Positions 35,429 through 43,957 of a stretch of DNA of 64,000 bases are shown piece by piece; positions within the stretch are counted from its first letter, which is position 1, and every line of letters begins with the position of its first letter. The notes under the pieces were generated by a model. The model saw nothing but the letters and a program-made list of their open reading frames with translations. It had not been told where the DNA came from and searched no databases. Both the position numbers and the translations under genes were made by a program. This DNA comes from Lachnospiraceae bacterium (GTDB taxonomy: Bacteria; Bacillota; Clostridia; Lachnospirales; Lachnospiraceae): NCBI GenBank assembly GCA_029219245.1, contig JAQXTA010000043.1, forward strand, positions 1-64,000. Reading direction: 5' to 3'.

Positions 35429-36775
35429 TTATGCTTTCTTTCTCCTGTTCCTTATCCATTCTGTCCATAGCAAAAACAATGCCATATAAAACAGGGAAAA
35501 GCCGTAAATCATATATCTTGATAAGCACATGATGGTTAACGAAGTCGCACATACATTGGCCGCAATAAACAAAAATGCCAATCCCATCATGCAGGCTGCC
35601 TGTCCTTTTTTATGCTTCCAAAGCATCCATACCGCCATACCGGCTGCAAATAGGTAAATACCGGCTGCCACCCAGTTTATAAGAGGATGAACAACAGCAA
35701 TGCTTCGGATAAAGCCATAACGGCAAAGCAGAAGATATTGATAAAGCCACTGCCCGAAGCATTCCGGCAGAAGTCCTTTTAACATCTTTCCTGCCATTTC
35801 ATCCGACATACTGCTCTGCATATAATAGTCTACCTGTCCAAGTCCAAAATAATACGCTGACATATTGGCTTCCAATACCTCATATTTCAGACTGTCATGA
35901 CATGCCTCAAGATATTCTGTCTGTTCCTTCATCGTATTTCCGGCATATTTATAATTGAAGCCCTTGCTGTCTGCCTGTTCATAGAACTGGTCAAAAAAGA
36001 TACGTTCTCTACTGCCTTCCGCAAAGACCTCTCCGTCTTCCTCATCGCAGGCGTAAATAACATTCGTTAATGTATTGACCTGGCCATAGGTATTTCCCAT
36101 GAAATAGCCTGTCACAAAATAATTATAGGTGTGCACACTTAGGCTTCGCAGTCCGAATACGCACAAAACTGCCAGCACCGGAATTACCATTTTTCTGTAT
36201 TTTTTTGCAAGTATCAGCTTAATTCCCAATACCACCATCCAAAGCAGAATGGTTGTCATCATCTGTCCCCTTGTCATAGACAGCAGATAGGCAAATACCA
36301 GACTCCATACAATGTCTGCTTTTTTTCCCTCAAACATCATCCGAAGAGTAAACAGAACAAAAAAATTAAATAACGGTATGCAAAGTGCTTCACTCATAAT
36401 GGAATTTTCCAAAAAAATATGAAGTGAGGAAACATACCTTGTAATCAGGTGCGGCATCAGCTCCAAAGCCACTAACACCAATTCGCCAAATACATTTAAC
36501 TGAAATCTCTTTTGTAAATATTCTACCACAAAAAAGATACTGCATGCTGCCAATATATTCTGTGCAATCACTGCCCACGTCAGTCCCGCACTTTCTCCCG
36601 CAAGCAGCCGGAAGAAAGCCAGAAAAAGCGGATACAACGGCTCTCTGTGAATGTGCATTGTAATATATTGTTCGGAATCATTATAAACGCCTACTCCGTA
36701 AACTGCAAACATTCCCAGAAAAAATAACAATAATCCTATGAAAATACCTATTGATTTTCTGCGGTTTTCTGTCAC
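35429..36775 (-). CDS. polytopic membrane protein, ArnT-like GT-C candidate
   Basis: This 448-residue protein has about ten to eleven hydrophobic segments. In the first outer loop it has YNDSEQYITMH and then EPLYPLFL, the acidic-then-aromatic pattern of ArnT/PMT-type GT-C glycosyltransferases. It would transfer a sugar from undecaprenyl phosphate outside the membrane; the call is from topology and this motif only. I propose a GTG start at 36775, five bases behind GGGAGGGAAAC; a TTG further upstream overlaps the dehydrogenase gene. It lies between the two GalNAcA-pathway genes. Confidence 0.7.
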   Translation of the reverse strand: MTENRRKSIGIFIGLLLFFLGMFAVYGVGVYNDSEQYITMHIHREPLYPLFLAFFRLLAGESAGLTWAVIAQNILAACSIFFVVEYLQKRFQLNVFGELVLVALELMPHLITRYVSSLHIFLENSIMSEALCIPLFNFFVLFTLRMMFEGKKADIVWSLVFAYLLSMTRGQMMTTILLWMVVLGIKLILAKKYRKMVIPVLAVLCVFGLRSLSVHTYNYFVTGYFMGNTYGQVNTLTNVIYACDEEDGEVFAEGSRERIFFDQFYEQADSKGFNYKYAGNTMKEQTEYLEACHDSLKYEVLEANMSAYYFGLGQVDYYMQSSMSDEMAGKMLKGLLPECFGQWLYQYLLLCRYGFIRSIAVVHPLINWVAAGIYLFAAGMAVWMLWKHKKGQAACMMGLAFLFIAANVCATSLTIMCLSRYMIYGFSLFYMALFLLWTEWIRNRRKKA

Positions 36776-36789
36776 GTTTCCCTCCCGGA

Positions 36790-38106
36790 TTAAAGTCGCC
36801 AATACAAATAATCGTCCGTAAGATATTCTTTCCGGTTCAGCAGTCCCTTAATATCCATTAAAACTTTCTGTTTGTGCTTCGGTGCAAAGAAACTGCCAAT
36901 TTCTTCTTTCGTAAGCTTCAAGAATTCATTGTGAGCTACTGCAATAATAACGGCATCCATATCTTTCATTTCTTCCATCTTATGGAAGGTAATGCCATAA
37001 AGCCGTTTTGCTTCGTCTGCATCCGCCGCCGGGTCCACGACAATCGGTGTAATACCGTACTCGCCAAGCTCTTTGTAAATATCAATAACTTTGGTATTTC
37101 TGGTATCCGGACAGTTCTCCTTGAAGGTAAAGCCAAGAATAGCTACTTTTGCACCCTTTACCGGTACATCGGTTTTAATCAGATTTTTCACAAGGCTTTC
37201 TGCCACATATTTTCCCATATCATCATTGATGCGACGTCCAGATAAAATAATCTGGGAATGATATCCTAATTCCTCTGCCTTATAGGTCAGATAATAAGGG
37301 TCTACACCAATGCAGTGTCCGCCAACCAGTCCGGGCATGAATGGCAGGAAATTCCATTTGGTGCCCGCTGCTTCCAGAACAGATTTCGTATCAATATCCA
37401 TTTTGTGGAAAATAATGGATAATTCATTCATGAAAGCAATATTAATATCTCGCTGGCTGTTCTCGATTACTTTGGCTGCCTCTGCCACTTTAATGGATTC
37501 TGCGCGGTAAACACCTGCCTCTACTACCAGTTCGTAAACCTTCGCCACTGTTTCCAGCGTTTCTTCGTCCATACCGGATACAATCTTGGTAATCGTTTCC
37601 AATCTATGTACCTTATCGCCCGGATTGATTCGTTCCGGTGAATAACCGATTTTGAAATCCACTCCACACTTTAAGCCGGACTCCTTTTCCAGAATCGGTA
37701 CACAGATATCTTCCGTTACCCCCGGATATACCGTTGACTCAAATACAACGACCGAGCCTTTTGTCAGATTCTGTCCTAAAATACGGCTGGCACCTTCTAC
37801 CGGGGTCAAATCCGGTGTATGGTCATCATTGACCGGAGTCGGTACCGCTACGATATGGAATTTCGCCTCCTTCAATTTGGAAGCATCTGCCGTAAATTCT
37901 ACGGTTGTATTTTTGATGACATCGTTACCCACTTCGTTGGTCGGGTCAATACCGTTTTTATACAGCTCTATTTTCTTTTCGTTTAAATCAAATCCCACTA
38001 CCTTGATTTTTCTGGCAAATGCAACCGCAATCGGCATACCAACATACCCAAGACCTACCAGAGAAACCTTTTCTTCACCTGCTACGATTTTTTCATATAA
38101 ATTCAT
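36790..38106 (-). CDS. tviB: TviB/WbpA-like UDP-N-acetylhexosamine 6-dehydrogenase
   Basis: This 438-residue nucleotide-sugar dehydrogenase has the NAD-binding [11 protein letters not shown] (17-27), the central [15 protein letters not shown] helix and the catalytic Cys265 in [12 protein letters not shown], followed by the UDP-binding C-terminal domain. It oxidises C6 of UDP-GlcNAc (or UDP-GalNAc) twice with NAD to a uronic acid; the pattern matches TviB/WbpO/WbpA rather than UDP-glucose dehydrogenase. A strong GGAGG ribosome site precedes the ATG. With the TviC-like epimerase it should provide UDP-GalNAcA to the cluster. The product is the obvious substrate for the AsnB-like amidotransferases. 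Confidence 0.92.
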   Translation of the reverse strand: MNLYEKIVAGEEKVSLVGLGYVGMPIAVAFARKIKVVGFDLNEKKIELYKNGIDPTNEVGNDVIKNTTVEFTADASKLKEAKFHIVAVPTPVNDDHTPDLTPVEGASRILGQNLTKGSVVVFESTVYPGVTEDICVPILEKESGLKCGVDFKIGYSPERINPGDKVHRLETITKIVSGMDEETLETVAKVYELVVEAGVYRAESIKVAEAAKVIENSQRDINIAFMNELSIIFHKMDIDTKSVLEAAGTKWNFLPFMPGLVGGHCIGVDPYYLTYKAEELGYHSQIILSGRRINDDMGKYVAESLVKNLIKTDVPVKGAKVAILGFTFKENCPDTRNTKVIDIYKELGEYGITPIVVDPAADADEAKRLYGITFHKMEEMKDMDAVIIAVAHNEFLKLTKEEIGSFFAPKHKQKVLMDIKGLLNRKEYLTDDYLYWRL

Positions 38107-38138
38107 TTTTTATCCTCCATTTGGAAATCCTTCTTTTT

Positions 38139-39227
38139 CTATTTCTCAGACAGAATCCTATGTACTTCCTCCATATAGGATGCCGTTACCAGTTTCCTGT
38201 CAAATTCCTGCTCCATTTTCTTTCTGGCTGCCTGCCCCATCTTCGTACGTTCTTCGTAGGAAAGTTTTAAAAACTTCTCCATTGCCTCTATCAGTTCTTC
38301 CGCTTTGCCGGGGGTAAAGCCAAAGCCTGTTTTCCCTTCTTCAAAAGCTTCCATGCAGCCGCTGATATTGGATGCAATTACCGGTCTGCCCGTTGCCGCT
38401 GCTTCAATTAACGCATTGGACATTCCTTCATGGAAAGAAGCAATCACAATCGCATCCGCATCCGCCAGATAAGGATGCACTTCCGTATGGAATCCAAGCT
38501 GATGAATCACGCCCTCTTTCTCCAGTTCATCCAACATACTCTGATAATCTTCGTCACAATACCCTAAAATATCAAAATGTACTTTCTCGCTATGCAGTTT
38601 CTTCGCAGCTTCGATAAATTCCAGAATACCTCGCTCTTTCATAACCCGCCCGACAAACAGAAAATGCGTTTCTTCCCGCTTCGGATACGGTTCATATACA
38701 TGGCGCTCCAGATTTACACCGGAACCCATAACCATTTTTTCTTTTTTGCCACGAATCCCGAATTTACCGAAAATCCCTCTGTTTTCTTCATTCTGAAAAA
38801 ACACGCAGTCTGCTTTTTTTAAGCCTGCCCGGTACATCCGGATAATCAGTTGTAAGAAAAGTCCGGTACGATCAAAAGCACCACCCAGTCCGGTAATCGT
38901 CGCAATATACGGAATTTTCATCCTGCCAGCACAGAAACCGCCATATACATTCGGTTTTATCGTATAGGTAACTACCAAATCCGGCTGTAATTCTTTCATC
39001 ATATTATGATAAGTCTGATACAGCTTCAAATCCTCTAACGGATTGATACCTCTCCGGTTAATGGATGTTTTGATAACCTGGCATCCTTCCTCCAGCAGTT
39101 CCTTTTCTTTGGTATCATCCGGCATACTGATAAAAACCTGATTCTCTTCCAAAAGAGCTCTTACAAATTCATTCCGGAAATCATACAGACCGCCGGATGA
39201 GTTTGTCAAAACCAATACTCTTCCCAT
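38139..39227 (-). CDS. PglA/EpsD-like GT4 glycosyltransferase
   Basis: This 362-residue GT4 enzyme starts VLVLTNSSGGLYDFRNEF and has YTIKPNVYGG, VTYTIKPN and IATITGLGGAF in the acceptor domain, and FVGRVMKERGILEFI and IASFHEGMSNALIEAA in the donor domain. The TxxxxPxxYG and TGLG features are typical of PglA/EpsD-type enzymes that add a HexNAc to Und-PP-diNAcBac. The gene follows those for PglC-like, PglE-like and PglF-like proteins, as expected for a Pgl-type assembly order, with the ATP-grasp gene in between. Start at the ATG at 39227. The donor is probably UDP-GalNAc or similar. Confidence 0.88.
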   Translation of the reverse strand: MGRVLVLTNSSGGLYDFRNEFVRALLEENQVFISMPDDTKEKELLEEGCQVIKTSINRRGINPLEDLKLYQTYHNMMKELQPDLVVTYTIKPNVYGGFCAGRMKIPYIATITGLGGAFDRTGLFLQLIIRMYRAGLKKADCVFFQNEENRGIFGKFGIRGKKEKMVMGSGVNLERHVYEPYPKREETHFLFVGRVMKERGILEFIEAAKKLHSEKVHFDILGYCDEDYQSMLDELEKEGVIHQLGFHTEVHPYLADADAIVIASFHEGMSNALIEAAATGRPVIASNISGCMEAFEEGKTGFGFTPGKAEELIEAMEKFLKLSYEERTKMGQAARKKMEQEFDRKLVTASYMEEVHRILSEK

Positions 39228-39246
39228 CTTATTTTCTTGCCTTTCT

Positions 39247-40230
39247 TTACGGAACAATTTCCGTTCCTTCCATATCTTTGATACAGATTTCGTTATACTT
39301 CATCATGCAGATATTTTCTTTATATGCACCGATAGTATTTTCATTCGCTTCTCCCGCCAGATTTTTGAAAACCTGTTTCGGCATATTCACACCACAGGCA
39401 TAGGCATGGGGATAGCCACCGCCAAAACGCGGATTAACTTCCGAAATATAATAAGTGCCCCCAATGTCAAAAATATCAATATCTATCATACCGCGAAAAC
39501 CGCAGCGTTCTACAAAATCCTGCAGCATGGCAAATAATGTTTCATCCTTGAAGGATACGGATTTATCCGTTTCACCTGCCCGCATTTTGATTTTTTTCTT
39601 CACAAAAATGGAAGTGCATTTGCCGGTTATCATATCAATATAAACATCGGCACCGTACTCCTGCCCGTCCATATACTCCTGTATCATCAAATCATCATAC
39701 AAGGTAAAAAGAAGGTCTATCTCTTCTTTGCTGTTTACTTTGTTAATATTGATGCTGGCACTTCCTTTTACCGGCTTCACAAAAACCGGATAAGAAATCT
39801 CTCCCCGTTCCTGCGCCTGATAAAATTTCTCTCTGTCAACATAGCATTTTCCGGTCGGAATGTTCATTTCCTGCAGCATCCGGTACATTTTGTATTTATC
39901 AAAACAGGTTTCTACCAATTCATAAGGAGAAATAATCGGCGTGGTCCCTATTGTCAGAAATTTGTCCTTTTCCTTGGCTAACATACTCAGTTCCGGGTCA
40001 ATCAGTGAAAAAACACCATCAATCTGTTCTTTCTTACAAATATCCAGAATGATATCCAGATAGCCCGGCGCGGTAATACGCGGTACCAGATAGAATTTAT
40101 CCGCATCGTAAACTGCCGGTGCCAGATTGCTGCAATCGGTTGCAACAATTTTGCCGTTCTCTCCTGCTTCTTTCTTGAAATATTGTACAACTTTATCTCT
40201 CGTTCCCGCACTCAATATCAAGATATTCAA
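39247..40230 (-). CDS. ATP-grasp ligase in a Pgl-like operon (copy 1)
   Basis: This 327-residue ATP-grasp protein has an N-terminal Rossmann-like domain (ILILSAGTRDKVVQYF), the nucleotide-binding FVKPVKGSASINI and the metal/ATP motif ISEVNPRFGGGYP near residue 275. ATP-grasp enzymes join a carboxylate to an amine through an acyl phosphate. It is placed between the PglC-like and PglA-like genes; no PglD-type acetyltransferase is present, so it may acylate the 4-amino group of the PglE product with an amino acid or other acid. The start codon is TTG at 40230, behind a strong AGGAGG. A close paralogue is at 60495-61463. Confidence 0.88.
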   Translation of the reverse strand: MNILILSAGTRDKVVQYFKKEAGENGKIVATDCSNLAPAVYDADKFYLVPRITAPGYLDIILDICKKEQIDGVFSLIDPELSMLAKEKDKFLTIGTTPIISPYELVETCFDKYKMYRMLQEMNIPTGKCYVDREKFYQAQERGEISYPVFVKPVKGSASININKVNSKEEIDLLFTLYDDLMIQEYMDGQEYGADVYIDMITGKCTSIFVKKKIKMRAGETDKSVSFKDETLFAMLQDFVERCGFRGMIDIDIFDIGGTYYISEVNPRFGGGYPHAYACGVNMPKQVFKNLAGEANENTIGAYKENICMMKYNEICIKDMEGTEIVP

Positions 40231-40246
40231 AATCGGATTCCTCCTG

Positions 40247-40894
40247 TTATTTTGTCAGCTTTCCTGTTTCTTCCAACCGTTTCTGCCGTATCTGTGCAAA
40301 ATTACCTTCTACAGCATTGGTATCTTCCGCCACTTCATCCTGATGTCCAAGTACGGTTTGTACGGTCATCCAGAGTACCTTCAAGTCCATGGCAAAAGAT
40401 AGATTCTCTACATATTCTACATCCTTTTCCATTCTTTTATCCCAATCGATAAAATTCCGTCCGCTTACCTGCGCCAGTCCGGTCAGTCCCGGTCTTACGC
40501 TGTGCCGCAGTTTCTCCCGTTCGGAATAATACGGCAGATAGGATACCAGAAGAGGTCTTGGTCCAATGATGCTCATATCGCCTTTTAAAATATTAAACAA
40601 TTCCGGCAATTCGTCAAGGCTGGTTGCCCGCAAAAACTTACCGAATTTCGTCAGCCGTACATTATCCGGAAGCAGATTTCCATCAGCATCCTTTTCATCC
40701 GTCATGGTACGGAACTTACAGAGTGTAAATATTTTCTCATTCCTGCCCGGTCTTTCCTGTTTGAAAAAAATCGGACTGCCAAGCTTCACCCGCACCATTA
40801 TACACAACACCAGAAGTACCGGCGAAAGCACGATAATCGCACATAACGAAAGAAGAAAATCCAATATTCTTTTTATACATCTCGCATATATCAT
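40247..40894 (-). CDS. PglC/EpsL-like small phosphoglycosyl transferase
   Basis: This 215-residue monotopic phosphoglycosyl transferase has one N-terminal re-entrant hydrophobic helix (about 8-34) and the catalytic domain with SPIFFKQERPG, KFRTM, TSLDELPELFN, GDMSIIGPRP and RPGLTGLAQVSGRN. Size and motifs match PglC, which attaches phospho-N,N'-diacetylbacillosamine to undecaprenyl phosphate. The adjacent transaminase and dehydratase should make the UDP-linked substrate. It is the second initiating transferase in the window, so two lipid-linked glycans may be started. The ATG at 40894 has GGGAG upstream. Confidence 0.92.
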   Translation of the reverse strand: MIYARCIKRILDFLLSLCAIIVLSPVLLVLCIMVRVKLGSPIFFKQERPGRNEKIFTLCKFRTMTDEKDADGNLLPDNVRLTKFGKFLRATSLDELPELFNILKGDMSIIGPRPLLVSYLPYYSEREKLRHSVRPGLTGLAQVSGRNFIDWDKRMEKDVEYVENLSFAMDLKVLWMTVQTVLGHQDEVAEDTNAVEGNFAQIRQKRLEETGKLTK

Positions 40895-40939
40895 GCCATT
40901 TCTCCCTTCCTTTAGATAGCAATTACCTAAATCGCATTC

Positions 40940-42073
40940 TTATTTTCCAAAGCACTTCCGCACAATTCCGATAATCCTTTCCATATCCTCCGGTGTATTT
41001 TTGATATCACTGGGCAGGCATAAACCTCTTGCAAATATATCGCTTCCTACGCTGCTGCCGTCTTCGTTGTGTGGAATAAAGTCACATGCTGCAAATACCG
41101 GCTGTTCATGCATCGGTTTCCAAATGGGTCTGGACTCAATATTTTCGGCTTCCAGCGCATCCATCACATGATCCGGTGTCACGCTACTGCCTTTGGCAAT
41201 CGTCATACAGCTTAACCAGTTATTGCAGTCGCTGTTTGGTTCTAACGGGTTCATTGTAATTTCAGGAATGTCAGCAAAGGCTTCTTGATACTGTTTATAA
41301 ATTGCCTGTTTACGCGCCTTGTGCTCGTCTAAGTACAGTAACTGTCCACGCCCGATTCCCGCAACAATATTGCTCATCCGGTAATTATAGCCAATCTGGG
41401 AATGTTGGTAATGTCTCGCCGGATCTCTTGCCTGCGTTGCCAAAAAGGTTGCCCTCTTAATCGCTTCTTCGTCCTCGGATACCAGCATACCGCCGCCGGA
41501 GGTCGTAATAATTTTATTACCATTAAATGAATAAATACCAAATTTTCCAAAGGTTCCGGTATATTTTCCTTTGTAGGTGCTGCCCAGAGACTCTGCTGCA
41601 TCCTCTACAAAGGGTACATTATGTTTCTTACAGATTGCCATAATCTCATCAATTTTGGCAGGTGTTCCATACAGATAAACACAGATAACCGCTTTCGGAT
41701 TCGGATATTTTTCAAAAGCTTTTTCCAAAGCCTTGGGTGACATGTTCCAGGTATCCGGTTCCGCATCAATAAAGACCGGTGTTGCTTTCTCATAAGCAAT
41801 CGGATTACAGGTTGCGGAGAAAGTCAAATCGGATACAAAAACCACATCTCCTTCCCCGATACCGAGCAGTTTTACCGCCAGATGAATGGCTGCGGTGCCG
41901 GCACTTAATGCTGCCGCATGTCCTGCACCGGTATAGGCTGTCATTTCTTTTTCAAATGCATTCACATTCGGTCCAAGCGGAGCAACCCAGTTGGTATCAA
42001 ATGCTTCTTTGATAAATTCCTGCTCCTTGCCATGCATGGTAGGAGATGCCAGATAAATTCTCTTTTTCTCCAT
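40940..42073 (-). CDS. PglE/EpsN-like PLP aminotransferase (bacillosamine type)
   Basis: This 377-residue DegT/DnrJ/EryC1 aminotransferase has the PLP-lysine Lys187 in YSFNGNKIITTSGGG, FVEDAAESLGS, and the start RIYLASPTMHGKE, all typical of the PglE/EpsN group. These convert UDP-2-acetamido-4-keto-2,6-dideoxyglucose to the 4-amino sugar using glutamate. The PglF-like dehydratase gene lies 12 bases upstream and the PglC-like gene 45 bases downstream. The SFNGNK rather than SFHxxK motif separates it from the WecE-like enzyme at 51604. It acts in the cytosol. Confidence 0.93.
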   Translation of the reverse strand: MEKKRIYLASPTMHGKEQEFIKEAFDTNWVAPLGPNVNAFEKEMTAYTGAGHAAALSAGTAAIHLAVKLLGIGEGDVVFVSDLTFSATCNPIAYEKATPVFIDAEPDTWNMSPKALEKAFEKYPNPKAVICVYLYGTPAKIDEIMAICKKHNVPFVEDAAESLGSTYKGKYTGTFGKFGIYSFNGNKIITTSGGGMLVSEDEEAIKRATFLATQARDPARHYQHSQIGYNYRMSNIVAGIGRGQLLYLDEHKARKQAIYKQYQEAFADIPEITMNPLEPNSDCNNWLSCMTIAKGSSVTPDHVMDALEAENIESRPIWKPMHEQPVFAACDFIPHNEDGSSVGSDIFARGLCLPSDIKNTPEDMERIIGIVRKCFGK

Positions 42074-42085
42074 AATATCCTCCGT

Positions 42086-43957
42086 TTACTTCTGATAATG
42101 ATAGGTCGGTACAATTTTCTGAATCAAAGGCCGGATATCGGAGCTTTCAATCTGACATTCATCCTTTAATTCCTTTAACTGGCTGAAAAATTCCTGCTCA
42201 TCCAATTCAATCGGTTTCCCGATATGAATCATCTTATTGGCAGTATCTTTCATGCCCTCCTCATCCATCAGCAGTTCTTCATATAATTTTTCACCCGGAC
42301 GAAGTCCCGTAAATTCTATTTTAATATCCTCGCCTACCCGGTAGCCGGATAAACGGATTAAATTTTCTGCTAACGTCAGAATTTTAACCGGCTCGCCCAT
42401 ATCCAGAACAAAGATTTCTCCACCCTTTGCATAAGCTCCTGCCTGCAGCACCAGTGATACCGCCTCCGGAATCGTCATAAAGTACCGGATAATGTCCGGA
42501 TGGGTAACGGTTACCGGTCCGCCTGCCGCAATCTGTTTGCGGAACAGTGGAATAACGCTTCCGTTGCTGCCAAGTACATTACCGAAACGAACCGCTACAA
42601 ATTCCGTATCATAATGCTTGTTAAAAGTCTGAATAATCATTTCACAGATACGTTTGCTGGCACCCATGATATTTGTCGGGTTAACCGCCTTATCCGTAGA
42701 AATCATAACGAACCGTTTTACCCCACTCATGGCTGCCGCCTGTGCTGTTTTAAAGGTTCCGAACACATTGTTCTTAATCGCTTCCGTCGGACTGTCTTCC
42801 ATCAGAGGTACATGCTTATGTGCCGCTGCATGGTAAACAATATCCGGTTTGTAATGAGCACAAATCCAGTTCATTCGATTGGTATTTCTTACGGATGCAA
42901 TGAGAACCACCAGGTCAAGTTCCGGATATTTCGTCTTTAACTCCTGTTGCACATCATATACACTGTTTTCATAAATATCAATAATAACCAGCTGTTTCGG
43001 CTTGTGTTGTGCAATCTGCCGGCAAAGCTCACTTCCGATAGAGCCACCGCCACCCGTAACCAGTACGGTCTTTCCCTGTACATAGCCAAGAATGGAATCC
43101 ATGTCAACGGTAATCGGGTCTCTACCCAGCAGGTCTTCTACCTCGACATCCCGCAGCTTGCTGACACTAACTTCTCCGTTTACCAGCTGATACATACCCG
43201 GAAGAGAGCGCAGTTTACAGTTGGTATCTTTACAGATTTCCAAAATACTCTTGATATCGGCTCTGGATGCAGACGGCATCGCCACGATAATCTCATCCAC
43301 ACCATACACATCGGCACACTCTACAATCTTATCCCGTCCGCCGACTACCTTGATGCCCTGAATATATCTTCCCCATTTTCCCTTATCATCATCAATGATA
43401 CATTTGATAACCATTGTGGAAAAATTACTGTTGACAATTTCTTTGATAATGGCATTTGCCGCTTCTCCGGCACCGATTACCATAACGGATATCTTATTTT
43501 TTTTGTTCTGCTGCTTGTGCTTCAGCCCCCGGAAAAACCGATAGGAAAAACGGCTGGCAAAGATACAGCTTATTAACAGGAACATGTACAGAAAATAATA
43601 ACTTTTCGGTACTGCCTGCTCCTTCAGTCTGAAAAACTGAAGACCGATTCCGTTCATCACAGCAGAAGTCACACAGGATACCACAATATTTTGCAATTCA
43701 GTTTCTCCTGCATAAGCCCATAAGCTGCTATATAGGTGAAATACATAAAAAATCAACAGCGTCAGAATGACATTTAACGGCATAAACAGCTCTATCGGGC
43801 GTAAGAAGTGCTTGGGAATTGCATCCACGTCAAACTCATAGCGGATGATAATACCCAGATAGCTCGCCAAAATTATGCTGATGATATCATATATTATCAA
43901 ACAGGTTCTTCGATAGAACAATTTTACATTAAAGGGTTTTCTCTTTTTCTTTTCCAT
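42086..43957 (-). CDS. PglF/CapD-like membrane UDP-sugar 4,6-dehydratase
   Basis: This 623-residue protein has four to five membrane segments (about 18-145), a regulatory Rossmann domain with VIGAGEAANAI, and an SDR domain with TGGGGSIGSE (301-310), HAAAHKHVPLME and STDKAVNPTN (420-429). This is the FlaA1/PglF/CapD layout; these enzymes turn UDP-GlcNAc into UDP-4-keto-6-deoxy-GlcNAc. The following genes encode the 4-aminotransferase and PglC-like enzyme, so a bacillosamine-type route is likely. I used the ATG at 43957 behind GGAAGGAACG; it lies 29 bases inside the upstream O-antigen-ligase-like gene. Confidence 0.93.
   Translation of the reverse strand: MEKKKRKPFNVKLFYRRTCLIIYDIISIILASYLGIIIRYEFDVDAIPKHFLRPIELFMPLNVILTLLIFYVFHLYSSLWAYAGETELQNIVVSCVTSAVMNGIGLQFFRLKEQAVPKSYYFLYMFLLISCIFASRFSYRFFRGLKHKQQNKKNKISVMVIGAGEAANAIIKEIVNSNFSTMVIKCIIDDDKGKWGRYIQGIKVVGGRDKIVECADVYGVDEIIVAMPSASRADIKSILEICKDTNCKLRSLPGMYQLVNGEVSVSKLRDVEVEDLLGRDPITVDMDSILGYVQGKTVLVTGGGGSIGSELCRQIAQHKPKQLVIIDIYENSVYDVQQELKTKYPELDLVVLIASVRNTNRMNWICAHYKPDIVYHAAAHKHVPLMEDSPTEAIKNNVFGTFKTAQAAAMSGVKRFVMISTDKAVNPTNIMGASKRICEMIIQTFNKHYDTEFVAVRFGNVLGSNGSVIPLFRKQIAAGGPVTVTHPDIIRYFMTIPEAVSLVLQAGAYAKGGEIFVLDMGEPVKILTLAENLIRLSGYRVGEDIKIEFTGLRPGEKLYEELLMDEEGMKDTANKMIHIGKPIELDEQEFFSQLKELKDECQIESSDIRPLIQKIVPTYHYQK

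Noticed and set aside
36776..36802. A TTG start for the ArnT-like gene upstream of the GTG chosen.
   Set aside because: It lies in the end of the dehydrogenase gene, while the GTG at 36775 has GGGAGGG at good spacing.
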